From positions 1 through 18,043 of the forward strand of contig DASTIC010000314.1 in the NCBI GenBank assembly GCA_035717845.1: DNA of 18,043 nt, written 5' to 3'. Positions 7,676 to 13,999 of this stretch are shown here, piece by piece; position 1 is the first letter of the stretch; each line of letters opens with the position of its first letter. The notes beneath the pieces were generated by a model. It searched no databases, had not been told where the DNA came from, and saw nothing but the letters and a program-made list of their open reading frames with translations. A program made the position numbers and the translations under genes. The stretch is from DASSUW01 sp035717845 (GTDB lineage Bacteria > Actinomycetota > Thermoleophilia > Solirubrobacterales > Solirubrobacteraceae).

Positions 7676-7696
7676 AGCGCGCGCCCCTGTCTCGTC
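7670..7696 (+). promoter_or_regulatory. ECF41-type promoter of the epimerase gene (TGTCACA-N16-CGTC)
   Basis: TGTCACA at 7670-7676 and CGTC at 7693-7696 are separated by 16 bases. This is the bipartite element described for ECF41 sigma factors, and it faces the epimerase gene from inside the start of the ECF41 gene. CGTC ends 9 bases before ATG 7706, so the transcript would be leaderless or nearly so. The -35-like element covers the GTG start codon of the sigma gene on the other strand. Confidence 0.85.
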
Positions 7697-7705
7697 TCAG
7701 ATCGC

Positions 7706-8641
7706 ATGGACACCCTACGCATCTTCCTCGCCGGCGCGACCGGCACCCTCGGCCGCCGGCTCGTCCCGCTGCTGATCGAGCGCGGCCACCACGTCACCGG
7801 GACCACCCGCTCCAACCCGCACCGGCTGCGAGCGCTCGGCGCCGAGCCGGTCCAGGTCGATCCGTTCGACGCCGCGGCCCTCCGCGCCGCCGTGGTCGCG
7901 GCGGAGCCCGACGTCGTCGTGCACCAGCTCACCGCGCTGTCCGGCCTCGGCATGGTGCGCAACTTCGACAAGGCGTTCGCGATGACGAACCGCCTGCGCA
8001 CGGAGGGCACCGACAACCTGATCGCCGCCGCCCGCGCGGCCGGCGCGGGCCGCCTGGTGTGGCAGAGCTACGCCGGCTGGCCGTACGCCCGCGAGGGCGG
8101 GCCGATCAAGAGCGAGAACGACGAGCTCGACCCCGAGCCGCCGGCCGACGTGCGCAAGACGCTGGCGGCGATCCGGCACCTCGAGGCGGCTGTCACCGGC
8201 GCGGAGGGGATGAAGGGCATCGTGCTCCGCTACGGCGGCTTCTACGGCCCGGGCACGTCGATCGACGCCGGTGGCCAGCACGTCGAGCTCATGCGCAAGC
8301 GGCGCCTCCCGGTCGGCGGCGACGGCGCGGGCATCTGGTCGCTCGTGCACATCGACGACGCGGCGGCCGCCACGGTCGCGGCCATCGAGGGAGGCGCGCC
8401 CGGCATCTACAACGTCGTCGACGACGCGCCCGCTCCCACCAGCGAGCTGCTGCCGGCCCTCGCGGTGGCCGTCGGAGCGCCGCCGCCGCGACGGCTGCCG
8501 GGCTGGCTCGTGCGGCTGATGGCCGGCCCCCAGGCGCTCTCGATGATGACCCGCGCCCGCGGCGCGTCGAACGCGAAGGCCCGCCGCGAGCTCGGCTGGA
8601 CCCCGCGCTTCACCTGGCGCGACGTGCGCGTGCCCGGCTAG
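7706..8641 (+). CDS. NAD(P)-dependent epimerase/dehydratase (SDR), probable ECF41 target
   Basis: A 311-residue extended/atypical short-chain dehydrogenase. The N-terminal Rossmann loop GATGTLG lies at residues 10-16, followed by a typical first helix, VVHQLTAL at the fourth strand, and WQSYAGWPYAREGG in the active-site region. A later YGGFYGPGTSID and VHIDDAAAATVAAIE are standard for NAD-dependent epimerase/dehydratase family proteins. The substrate is unknown; a nucleotide-sugar or other small molecule is possible. ATG 7706 directly follows the ECF41-type promoter and is the natural start. Gene context (divergent ECF41 sigma factor 30 bases away) says it is the conserved partner and likely target of that factor. 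Its stop shares CTAG 8638-8641 with the convergent UDG-like gene. Confidence 0.9.
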   Translation: MDTLRIFLAGATGTLGRRLVPLLIERGHHVTGTTRSNPHRLRALGAEPVQVDPFDAAALRAAVVAAEPDVVVHQLTALSGLGMVRNFDKAFAMTNRLRTEGTDNLIAAARAAGAGRLVWQSYAGWPYAREGGPIKSENDELDPEPPADVRKTLAAIRHLEAAVTGAEGMKGIVLRYGGFYGPGTSIDAGGQHVELMRKRRLPVGGDGAGIWSLVHIDDAAAATVAAIEGGAPGIYNVVDDAPAPTSELLPALAVAVGAPPPRRLPGWLVRLMAGPQALSMMTRARGASNAKARRELGWTPRFTWRDVRVPG

Positions 8642-9291
8642 TACGGCGGGAAGTCCGCGTACCAGTCGCCGAGCACGCGGAAGGCGCGCCAGAACGCGCG
8701 CTTGGCCTGCTCCTCGTCGAGCGCCTCGTCGATGCTCGGCGTGTAGAGCGCCTCGATCGAAGGGGTCAGCGCCTGGGTCTCACCGGGCCGGGCGCTGACC
8801 TCCGACGCCAGCGGCAGCTGGAGCTCGTTGAGCACCTCGAGGGCCTCCGGCCCCATGACCACGACCAGCCGCGGCTGCACGATCGCGATCTCCTCGACGA
8901 GCCGCGTGATGCACTCCGGCGCGGCGAGCGCGGTGTCGGCCACCGGGCACTTGACGCACAGGGTGCCGTACACGGCGAGCGGATCGATGTCGAGCCGCCG
9001 GAGCGACTTCATCAGCGCCGTGCCCGCGCGTCCGTAGAACGCGACGCCCTCCTCGATCTCCGCCGGCGTCGGGGCGTACTTGAGCAACATCACGTCGGCC
9101 TGCGGGTGGCCGGAGCCGAGCACGGGCATGAGGCTTCCGCGCGGACAGCGGTCGCAGGCCTGAAGGTCTCGGGTGAAGTGGTTGAGCTCGCGGATGGCGC
9201 GCTCGAGGTACTTCTCGCGGATCTCGTCGTCAGTGGCGGGCATCCCGCCGACCGGTTTAGCCGCGCCGGGCTGTTCTCCTTGCCCCTGCAT
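8638..9291 (-). CDS. Divergent uracil-DNA-glycosylase-superfamily protein (family 4-like, 4Fe-4S)
   Basis: A 217-residue protein of the family 4/5 UDG fold. Four cysteines match the iron-sulfur ligands: Cys46 and Cys49 (CDRCP), Cys115 (CVKCP) and Cys127 (PECITRL). YGRAGTALMKSL, VYGTLCVKCP and IVQPRLVVVMGPEAL follow the family order. The catalytic motifs are not standard: where family 4 has GEAPG-x-x-ED this protein has KYAPTPAEIEEG, and the HPS-type His motif reads LYTPSI. It may be a non-catalytic or re-specialised member. ATG 9291 is taken because it lies 3 bases after the upstream gene's stop, implying translational coupling; ATG 9243 is an alternative that removes a low-complexity segment of 16 residues. 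No partner function links it to the glycosyltransferase ahead of it. Confidence 0.75.
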   Translation of the reverse strand: MQGQGEQPGAAKPVGGMPATDDEIREKYLERAIRELNHFTRDLQACDRCPRGSLMPVLGSGHPQADVMLLKYAPTPAEIEEGVAFYGRAGTALMKSLRRLDIDPLAVYGTLCVKCPVADTALAAPECITRLVEEIAIVQPRLVVVMGPEALEVLNELQLPLASEVSARPGETQALTPSIEALYTPSIDEALDEEQAKRAFWRAFRVLGDWYADFPPY

Positions 9292-9294
9292 CGC

Positions 9295-11190
9295 TCATTG
9301 CGTGTCGCGGCCGGCCACGGCCCGCTTGACACGCCGCCGGCGGGTGGCCCGGCGAGCGGCCGGCGGGGTGGCCCGGGTCTCGAGGAACTTGAGCGCCTGG
9401 ACCTGGGCGTAGCGGAGCGAGGAGGGGCGGCCCGTGATGTCCGCGTCGCGCAGGGACTCGAGGAACTCCTCGGGCCCGTCGAAGTCGCGCATGCGGATCC
9501 GCACGGCGCCGAGCCCCTGGGCCACGTGGGCGTCCGAGCCCGCGCCGCCGGGGATCCGGTACTTGCCCGCGAAGCGCACCGCCTCCTCGTTCCAGGCGGC
9601 GATCGCGATCCGCGGGTTGAAGATCTCGATCGCGTCGACGTCGTCGACCACCCGCAACAGGTGCTCGTAGTCGGGGACCGAGTGCAGGCGGTCGAACGGG
9701 TGGGGCACGTAGACCAGCCCGCCCTGGCGCTTGATCTCGGCGATCGTCTCCTCGAGCGTCATGCCGCGCGGGATCTTCTCCTCGATGAAGAGGCCGATCA
9801 CCTCGCCCTGGTCGGCGGTCTTGACCTCCTCGCCGACGATCACCTTCACGCCGTACTCGGCCGCCTTGGCTCGCGCCTCGTGGGCGCCGGAGATCTCGTT
9901 GTGGTCGGTCACCGCGATGGCGCCCAGCCCGCGCTCCCGCGCGGTGGCGAGAAGGACGTCCACGGGCGTGACGGAGTCGTTCGCGTGGTCGGTGTGCCTG
10001 TGCAGGTCGACCTCGATCACCGGCCGGCGGGCGCGACGCTCCCGCACCTCGGCCTTGAGGCCGACCGCCGGGCGGCGGCGCGCCGCCAGCTCGGTGTAGA
10101 TCTCCTCCACCTCCCCGGCCACGCGGGCCCAGGAGAGGTCCGTGCGGGGGGCGACGCGAGCGGCCCGCGGGTCGCGCGCCAGCCGCTCGAGCTGGCCGGT
10201 GAGCACGTCGACGTCCCCGGGCTCGAACAGCAGCCCGCCATCGCCCAGGACCTCCTCGTAGGCGGGCAGGCGGGCGGCGACGGGCATCGCGCCGGCGCCG
10301 AGCGCGCGCACGAGCAGGCCGGGGGCGGGCGCCTGGCCGAGCGACGCGGCGACGACCACGTCGGCGTTCGCCAGCACCTCGCTCTCCGTCGTCTCGACCG
10401 CCGAGCAGACGGTGAGGCGGTCGCGGAAGCGGCTGCGCAGCGTGCCTGTCGGCGCTGCCCCGGAGGGCGAGAAGACGGTGGCCGACCAGTCGAGCTCGTC
10501 GGGCAGCCGGCGCAGGGCGCGCAGGAACAGCCGCAGCGCCTGGCGCTCCTCCTGGGCGCAGAACGCGAAGCGCACCGGGCCGTCGTACGGCGGGCGCTCG
10601 AGCACCTCCGCCCCTGGCGCCAGCCGCCGGTATGACGCGGGGAAGTAGCGCTCCATCAGCTCCTGCGTGGCGCCGAACGCCGCCGTCCGCGCGTCGAGGC
10701 GGCCGAAGAAGAGCTCCACGAAGCGGCGCGCCACCTGGGTGGACAGCGCCCGCTCGGTGGGGGCATGGAAGGAGCCGACGTTGAGCGCACGCGAGTGCCG
10801 CAGCGCCACCGACGACGTGCTCGGCGCGAACGGCTCGTGGACGTGCACGAAGTCGAGCGGCGCGCGCGTCAGCACCTCCTCGACCGTGCGGCCGACGTCC
10901 ACGGGAGGCGCCGGCGCCCCGCCGCGACGCTGGAGCGGGATCAGCTCCCCGACCCCGAGCACCCGCACGCCCCCGTCGGGGTCGAACAGCGCCTCGGGGT
11001 TCTCCCGCGCGGACCGGATCAGCCGCCGCGACTGCCGCACCAGCGAGGTCGAGCGCGACGGCGCCAGCACGAGGATCCGGTGCCCCCGTTCCGCCAGCTC
11101 CCGGGAGAGCGCCGCGACGAACGCGTTGACCTCGTGCTCGTCCTCCCACGGGTGAGGAGTGACCTGCGCGATCGCGAACCGCTCCGGCAC
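9295..11190 (-). CDS. Fusion of GT4-type glycosyltransferase and PHP phosphoesterase
   Basis: A 631-residue two-domain protein. Residues 1-375 have a GT-B fold like GT4 lipid mannosyltransferases: FAIAQVTPHPWEDEHEVNAF, LSRELAERGHRILVLAPSRS, FVHVHEPFAPSTS, and a late GLLVRALGAGAMPVAARLP region. The EX7E catalytic pair seems lost: the segment from Gln286 aligns with Ala287 and Arg295 at the two Glu positions. Residues 391-600 form a PHP domain with metal ligands intact: DLHRHTDH (395-402), TDHN (428-431), GEEVKT, YVPHPFD and GSDAH (551-555). PHP domains hydrolyse phosphoesters, including phosphorylated sugars. A basic C-terminal tail follows. The product probably works on a phosphorylated or inositol-type lipid, inferred only from neighbouring ino1 and CDP-alcohol transferase genes. 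The GTG start is the first in frame and is preceded by a promoter-like box, not an obvious ribosome site. Confidence 0.85.
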   Translation of the reverse strand: MPERFAIAQVTPHPWEDEHEVNAFVAALSRELAERGHRILVLAPSRSTSLVRQSRRLIRSARENPEALFDPDGGVRVLGVGELIPLQRRGGAPAPPVDVGRTVEEVLTRAPLDFVHVHEPFAPSTSSVALRHSRALNVGSFHAPTERALSTQVARRFVELFFGRLDARTAAFGATQELMERYFPASYRRLAPGAEVLERPPYDGPVRFAFCAQEERQALRLFLRALRRLPDELDWSATVFSPSGAAPTGTLRSRFRDRLTVCSAVETTESEVLANADVVVAASLGQAPAPGLLVRALGAGAMPVAARLPAYEEVLGDGGLLFEPGDVDVLTGQLERLARDPRAARVAPRTDLSWARVAGEVEEIYTELAARRRPAVGLKAEVRERRARRPVIEVDLHRHTDHANDSVTPVDVLLATARERGLGAIAVTDHNEISGAHEARAKAAEYGVKVIVGEEVKTADQGEVIGLFIEEKIPRGMTLEETIAEIKRQGGLVYVPHPFDRLHSVPDYEHLLRVVDDVDAIEIFNPRIAIAAWNEEAVRFAGKYRIPGGAGSDAHVAQGLGAVRIRMRDFDGPEEFLESLRDADITGRPSSLRYAQVQALKFLETRATPPAARRATRRRRVKRAVAGRDTQ

Positions 11191-11197
11191 CGCGGGG

Positions 11198-11203
11198 AGC
11201 TTA
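11198..11203 (-). promoter_or_regulatory. Candidate -10 box of the GT-PHP gene (TAAGCT)
   Basis: On the reverse strand TAAGCT fits TANNNT and ends 7 bases before GTG 11190. No -35 consensus is obvious. It follows the strong hairpin after ino1, consistent with termination and then re-initiation for the GT-PHP and UDG-like genes. Confidence 0.4.
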
Positions 11204-11233
11204 ACGGGTGCCTTCGGGCGCCTCGTTGCTGTG

Positions 11234-11276
11234 GGCGAACGTCAACGGCGGCTGGATAGCGCCGTTGACGTTCGCC
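11234..11276 (-). terminator. 17-bp perfect inverted repeat, probable ino1 terminator
   Basis: Arms 11234-11250 (ggcgaacgtcaacggcg) and 11260-11276 are exact reverse complements around a 9-base loop. The hairpin begins 5 bases after the ino1 stop. There is no U-tract on either strand, so it would be a tail-less (I-shaped) terminator or an mRNA 3'-end stabiliser. A protein-binding palindrome is an alternative. The rest of the 91-base gap holds only the GT-PHP promoter-like box. Confidence 0.6.
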
Positions 11277-11281
11277 GGCGG

Positions 11282-12490
11282 TCAGTCCACGACCGCGGAC
11301 TTCTCGTCGGCCGCCTTGTCGGCGGCGGCCCGTGCCGCGTCGGCGGCGGCCCGGGTGCGGGCGTGGCTGGCGATGAAGTCCTCGGTCGCCTCGCGTGCCA
11401 GGTGGTCCGGGCGCTGGGTGAACGGGGACTTCATGAGGTATGAGCTCGGGCCGTCGAGCTGGCCGCCGACGCCGTGATTGAGCGCCAGCTTGCAGCACCG
11501 GACGGCGTCGATCACGATGCCGGCCGAGTTCGGCGAGTCCCAGACCTCGAGCTTGAGCTCGGCGGTCAGCGGCACGCCGCCGAACGCCTGGCCCTCGAGC
11601 CGGATGTGAGCCCACTTGCGGTCGGTGAGCCACGGCACGTAGTCCGACGGCCCGACATGCACGTTCGTCGGCTCCATCTCGTCCTCGAGGATCGACGTGA
11701 CCGCGTTGGTCTTGGAGATCTTCTTCGACTCGAGGCGCTCGCGCTCGAGCATGTTGAAGAAGTCCATGTTGCCGCCCACGTTGAGCTGCGACGTGCGCTC
11801 GAGCTTCACGCCGCGGTCGCCGAACAGGCGGGCGAGCGTGCGGTGGACGATCGTGGCGCCGACCTGCGACTTGATGTCGTCGCCCACGATCGGCAGCCCC
11901 GCCTTGACGAAGCGCCGGTTCCAGTACTCCTCGCGGGCGATGAAGACCGGGATGCAGTTCACCATCGCGCAGCCGGCCTCGATGATCTGCTCGACGTACC
12001 ACTTGGTCGCCTGCTCCGAGCCGACCGGCAGGTAGGAGACGACGACGTCGGTCTTCGTGTCCTTGAGCACCTGCGCGATGTCGACCGTCGAGCCCTCGGC
12101 CTTGGTGATCTTCTGCTGGAGGTACTTGCCCAGCCCGTCATGGGTCATGCCGCGCTGCACGGGCACGCCGAGGTGCGGCACGTCCTCCTTGACGAACTTG
12201 ATCGTGTTGTTCTGGCCCGACCAGATCGCCTCCGAGAGGTCCTTGCCGACCTTCTCGGCGTCGATGTCGAACGCGGCCGAGAACTCGATGTCCCCGACGT
12301 GGTAGCCACCGAGATCGACGTGCATGAGCCCGGGGACCCGCTCGGCGGGATCGGCGTTCCGGTAGTGCTGGACGCCCTGCACGAACGCGTTGGCGCAGTT
12401 CCCCACGCCGATGATGGCCACCCGGACCTTCTCGTTCTGGTAGCGCCTCCCACCGTTGGTCGACGGCAGGGGACGGATGCTCTCGGTCAA
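11282..12490 (-). CDS. ino1: Myo-inositol-1-phosphate synthase
   Basis: Converts glucose 6-phosphate to inositol phosphate (L-myo-inositol 1-phosphate, also called D-myo-inositol 3-phosphate) with NAD, the committed step to inositol lipids. The NAD loop is VRVAIIGVGNCANAF (GVGNCA at 28-33). Family signatures VGDDIKSQVGAT (202-213, with the conserved Lys) and NVGGNMDFFN (237-246) are present, as is a C-terminal NSAGIVIDAVRCCKLAL. At 402 residues it is slightly longer than mycobacterial Ino1 because of an Ala/Asp-rich tail. TTG 12490 is chosen as start: GGAGG lies 6 bases upstream at 12497-12501. The upstream in-frame TTG 12517 would put that site inside the gene. Neighbours (CDP-alcohol phosphatidyltransferase upstream, GT-PHP downstream, same strand) support phosphatidylinositol synthesis. 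Confidence 0.96.
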   Translation of the reverse strand: MTESIRPLPSTNGGRRYQNEKVRVAIIGVGNCANAFVQGVQHYRNADPAERVPGLMHVDLGGYHVGDIEFSAAFDIDAEKVGKDLSEAIWSGQNNTIKFVKEDVPHLGVPVQRGMTHDGLGKYLQQKITKAEGSTVDIAQVLKDTKTDVVVSYLPVGSEQATKWYVEQIIEAGCAMVNCIPVFIAREEYWNRRFVKAGLPIVGDDIKSQVGATIVHRTLARLFGDRGVKLERTSQLNVGGNMDFFNMLERERLESKKISKTNAVTSILEDEMEPTNVHVGPSDYVPWLTDRKWAHIRLEGQAFGGVPLTAELKLEVWDSPNSAGIVIDAVRCCKLALNHGVGGQLDGPSSYLMKSPFTQRPDHLAREATEDFIASHARTRAAADAARAAADKAADEKSAVVD

Positions 12491-12496
12491 GTAGTT

Positions 12497-12501
12497 CCTC
12501 C
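12497..12501 (-). promoter_or_regulatory. Ribosome-binding site deciding the ino1 start
   Basis: GGAGG on the reverse strand with a 6-base spacer (AACTAC) to TTG 12490. This is one of the best Shine-Dalgarno matches in the window and argues for TTG 12490 over TTG 12517. Confidence 0.75.
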
Positions 12502-12523
12502 GTTGGGTTCCGCTCAATGAAAC

Positions 12524-12540
12524 CCCCGCGCGGCGGGGGC
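12524..12540 (-). terminator. GC hairpin between the phosphatidyltransferase and ino1 genes
   Basis: CCCCCGC-gcg-GCGGGGG (given as the + strand) is a perfect 7-bp stem with a 3-base loop starting one base after the phosphatidyltransferase stop region. On the reverse strand it is followed by TTTCATT, a weak U-tract. It may be an intrinsic terminator, or a partial terminator/attenuator or mRNA-processing site ahead of ino1. The gap to ino1 holds nothing else but its ribosome-binding site. Confidence 0.55.
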
Positions 12541-12541
12541 G

Positions 12542-13156
12542 TTACAACTCGACGGTGCGCCGCTTCAGCTCGCCGCGCACGTGCCAGATGCGCTGGAAGA
12601 CGGTGATCGTCGACAGCGCGGCGAGCACGTAGACGGCGGGCGCAAGCAGGTCGAGGCCCGCGAAGACCAGGCCGGCGGAGAGGATGACAACCCGCACGGT
12701 GCGGTCCGCGATGCCGACCTTGCACTCGACGCCGAGCGCCTCGGCCCGGGCCCGCGTGTAGGAGACCATCAGCGACGCGAGCACGGCCACGACGACCGCC
12801 GCGACCGCCAGATCGTCGCCCTCGCGCGAGAAGTGCGCAGCGACCGCGGTGAGCACGAGGCCCTCCTCGATGCGGTCGAGCGTCGAGTCCAGGAACGCGC
12901 CGAACGGGCTGCCCTTGCCCGACATGCGGGAGTAGCGGCCGTCGAGCGTGTCGCAGACCGAGCCGACGATGAAGGCGATGCCGCCGGGCAGGAAGTACTC
13001 CTCCCACACGAGCACGGCCGCCACCACGCAGAGGGCGAGGCCGGTGAGCGAGATCGCGTTGGGCGTGAGGCGCGACTCGATCAGTCGATTGCGCATCAGC
13101 GCCTGGTATTCGGCCCGCGTGGGCCGCGGCGGGCGCTCGACCGGTGGGGTCGTCAT
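12542..13156 (-). CDS. CDP-alcohol phosphatidyltransferase, probable phosphatidylinositol(-phosphate) synthase
   Basis: A 204-residue membrane enzyme of the CDP-alcohol phosphotransferase family, which joins CDP-diacylglycerol to an alcohol. The metal/nucleotide motif D-x2-D-G-x2-A-R-x8-G-x3-D-x3-D is seen as Asp69, Asp72-Gly73, Ser76-Arg77, Gly86, Asp90 and Asp94, with Ser in place of the usual Ala at 76. Several hydrophobic segments (about 33-50, 56-68, 97-130, 145-185) match the six-helix fold. The actinobacterial enzyme uses inositol 1-phosphate rather than inositol, and ino1 directly downstream fits that substrate; phosphatidylglycerophosphate synthase is the main alternative. The ATG 13156 start is 11 bases after the PAP2 gene stop, so the two are likely co-transcribed. 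Upstream sequence in this frame is a shadow of the PAP2 gene. Confidence 0.88.
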   Translation of the reverse strand: MTTPPVERPPRPTRAEYQALMRNRLIESRLTPNAISLTGLALCVVAAVLVWEEYFLPGGIAFIVGSVCDTLDGRYSRMSGKGSPFGAFLDSTLDRIEEGLVLTAVAAHFSREGDDLAVAAVVVAVLASLMVSYTRARAEALGVECKVGIADRTVRVVILSAGLVFAGLDLLAPAVYVLAALSTITVFQRIWHVRGELKRRTVEL

Positions 13157-13167
13157 CAGCGAAGAGA

Positions 13168-13947
13168 CTACGGCAGCGAGTGCGCGGCTTGGGTCCGAGG
13201 CGCCGCGTTCCAGGCCCACACCTCGGGCCGCGCGCGGGCGAACACCCCGTGCGCGCACACCGCCGACACGGCGGCCACGACCGCGCCCAGGAAGCCGTCC
13301 AGCCACCAGTGGTTGGCCGTCACGACCACCACGAAGGAGACCACCGGCGCATACGCCCACCACAGGGCCCGCGCCCAGCCGCGGCGCGCCATCCGCGCCA
13401 TCGTCACCCCGAGCATGAGCGCGAACGCCACGTGCATCGAGGGGATCGCGGCGTACGGGTTGAAGAGCACGTCGGCGGAGCCCGAGTCGGGCTGCACGCC
13501 GGTGAACGCCGCCACCGAGTCGCTGAACCCGAGCTCCGGCAGGAACCGCGGAGGCGCGGTCGGGACCGCCACGTAGCCGACGAGGGCCAGCCCCATGGCC
13601 ACCATGAACATGTTGCGCACGAAGTAGAAGCGCTCGTTGCGCCGCAGGTAGATCCAGGCGAGCGTCACGGTCGTCACGGCGAAGTGGGAGTTGAGGTACA
13701 TCCAGCTCGAGGCGTCGATCACGAGCTGGTGCGCCCTCGCCCACTCGTGCAGCCCGGGCTCGAAGAACAGCCCGAGCCCGCGCTCGACGTCCACCACCGC
13801 CCGCGCGTTGTCGAACGCCTCGGCGGCGCGCCCGTCGACCAGCCCGCGCGCGAGGCGGTACAGCCAGTAGGCCCCGCAGAACAGCACGAGCTGGCGCGCG
13901 ACGTCCAGCGGTCCGTGCGGGAGCAGGGATCGTGCCCGGGCGACCAT
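13168..13947 (-). CDS. PAP2_3-type membrane phosphatase/phosphotransferase
   Basis: A 259-residue protein with about six membrane segments. It has the PAP2 active-site triad: AIPSMHVAFA with His172 and NHWWLDG with His213 and Asp217, plus PTAPPR (129-134) as a relic of the first phosphatase motif. The NSHF and YAAIPSMH pattern is that of the PAP2_3 (Aur1/inositol phosphotransferase-like) branch, whose members dephosphorylate lipid phosphates or move inositol phosphate headgroups. The active site would face outside the membrane. It lies 11 bases before the phosphatidyltransferase gene, which suggests it handles that enzyme's product or the diacylglycerol/polyprenyl carrier. ATG 13947 is preceded by a -10-like TAACAT rather than a ribosome site. 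Substrate not proven. Confidence 0.82.
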   Translation of the reverse strand: MVARARSLLPHGPLDVARQLVLFCGAYWLYRLARGLVDGRAAEAFDNARAVVDVERGLGLFFEPGLHEWARAHQLVIDASSWMYLNSHFAVTTVTLAWIYLRRNERFYFVRNMFMVAMGLALVGYVAVPTAPPRFLPELGFSDSVAAFTGVQPDSGSADVLFNPYAAIPSMHVAFALMLGVTMARMARRGWARALWWAYAPVVSFVVVVTANHWWLDGFLGAVVAAVSAVCAHGVFARARPEVWAWNAAPRTQAAHSLP

Positions 13948-13953
13948 CCGACG

Positions 13954-13959
13954 ATGTTA
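13954..13959 (-). promoter_or_regulatory. Candidate -10 box of the PAP2 gene (TAACAT)
   Basis: On the reverse strand TAACAT fits TANNNT and ends 6 bases before ATG 13947, again a leaderless geometry. A GC-rich stem (GGCGG-gcg-CCGCC) lies just upstream. It could give the PAP2-phosphatidyltransferase pair a promoter separate from the GT-C gene. Confidence 0.35.
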
Positions 13960-13999
13960 AGCCGGTGGGCGGCGCCCGCCAGGCGGTTTCCCACACCTC

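Noticed and set aside
7669..10635. Very long forward open frame (about 990 codons) across the epimerase, UDG-like and GT-PHP genes
   Set aside because: It crosses recognisable genes on both strands and its translation is low-complexity Arg/Gly/Ala/Pro. Such shadow frames are expected at this GC content.
9257..11149. A second reverse-strand open frame of about 630 codons overlapping the GT-PHP gene
   Set aside because: It is a shifted frame of the fusion gene; only the 9295-11190 frame carries the PHP and GT motifs.
12491..12517. TTG 12517 as the ino1 start
   Set aside because: GGAGG at 12497-12501 would fall inside the gene, while it is ideally spaced for TTG 12490.
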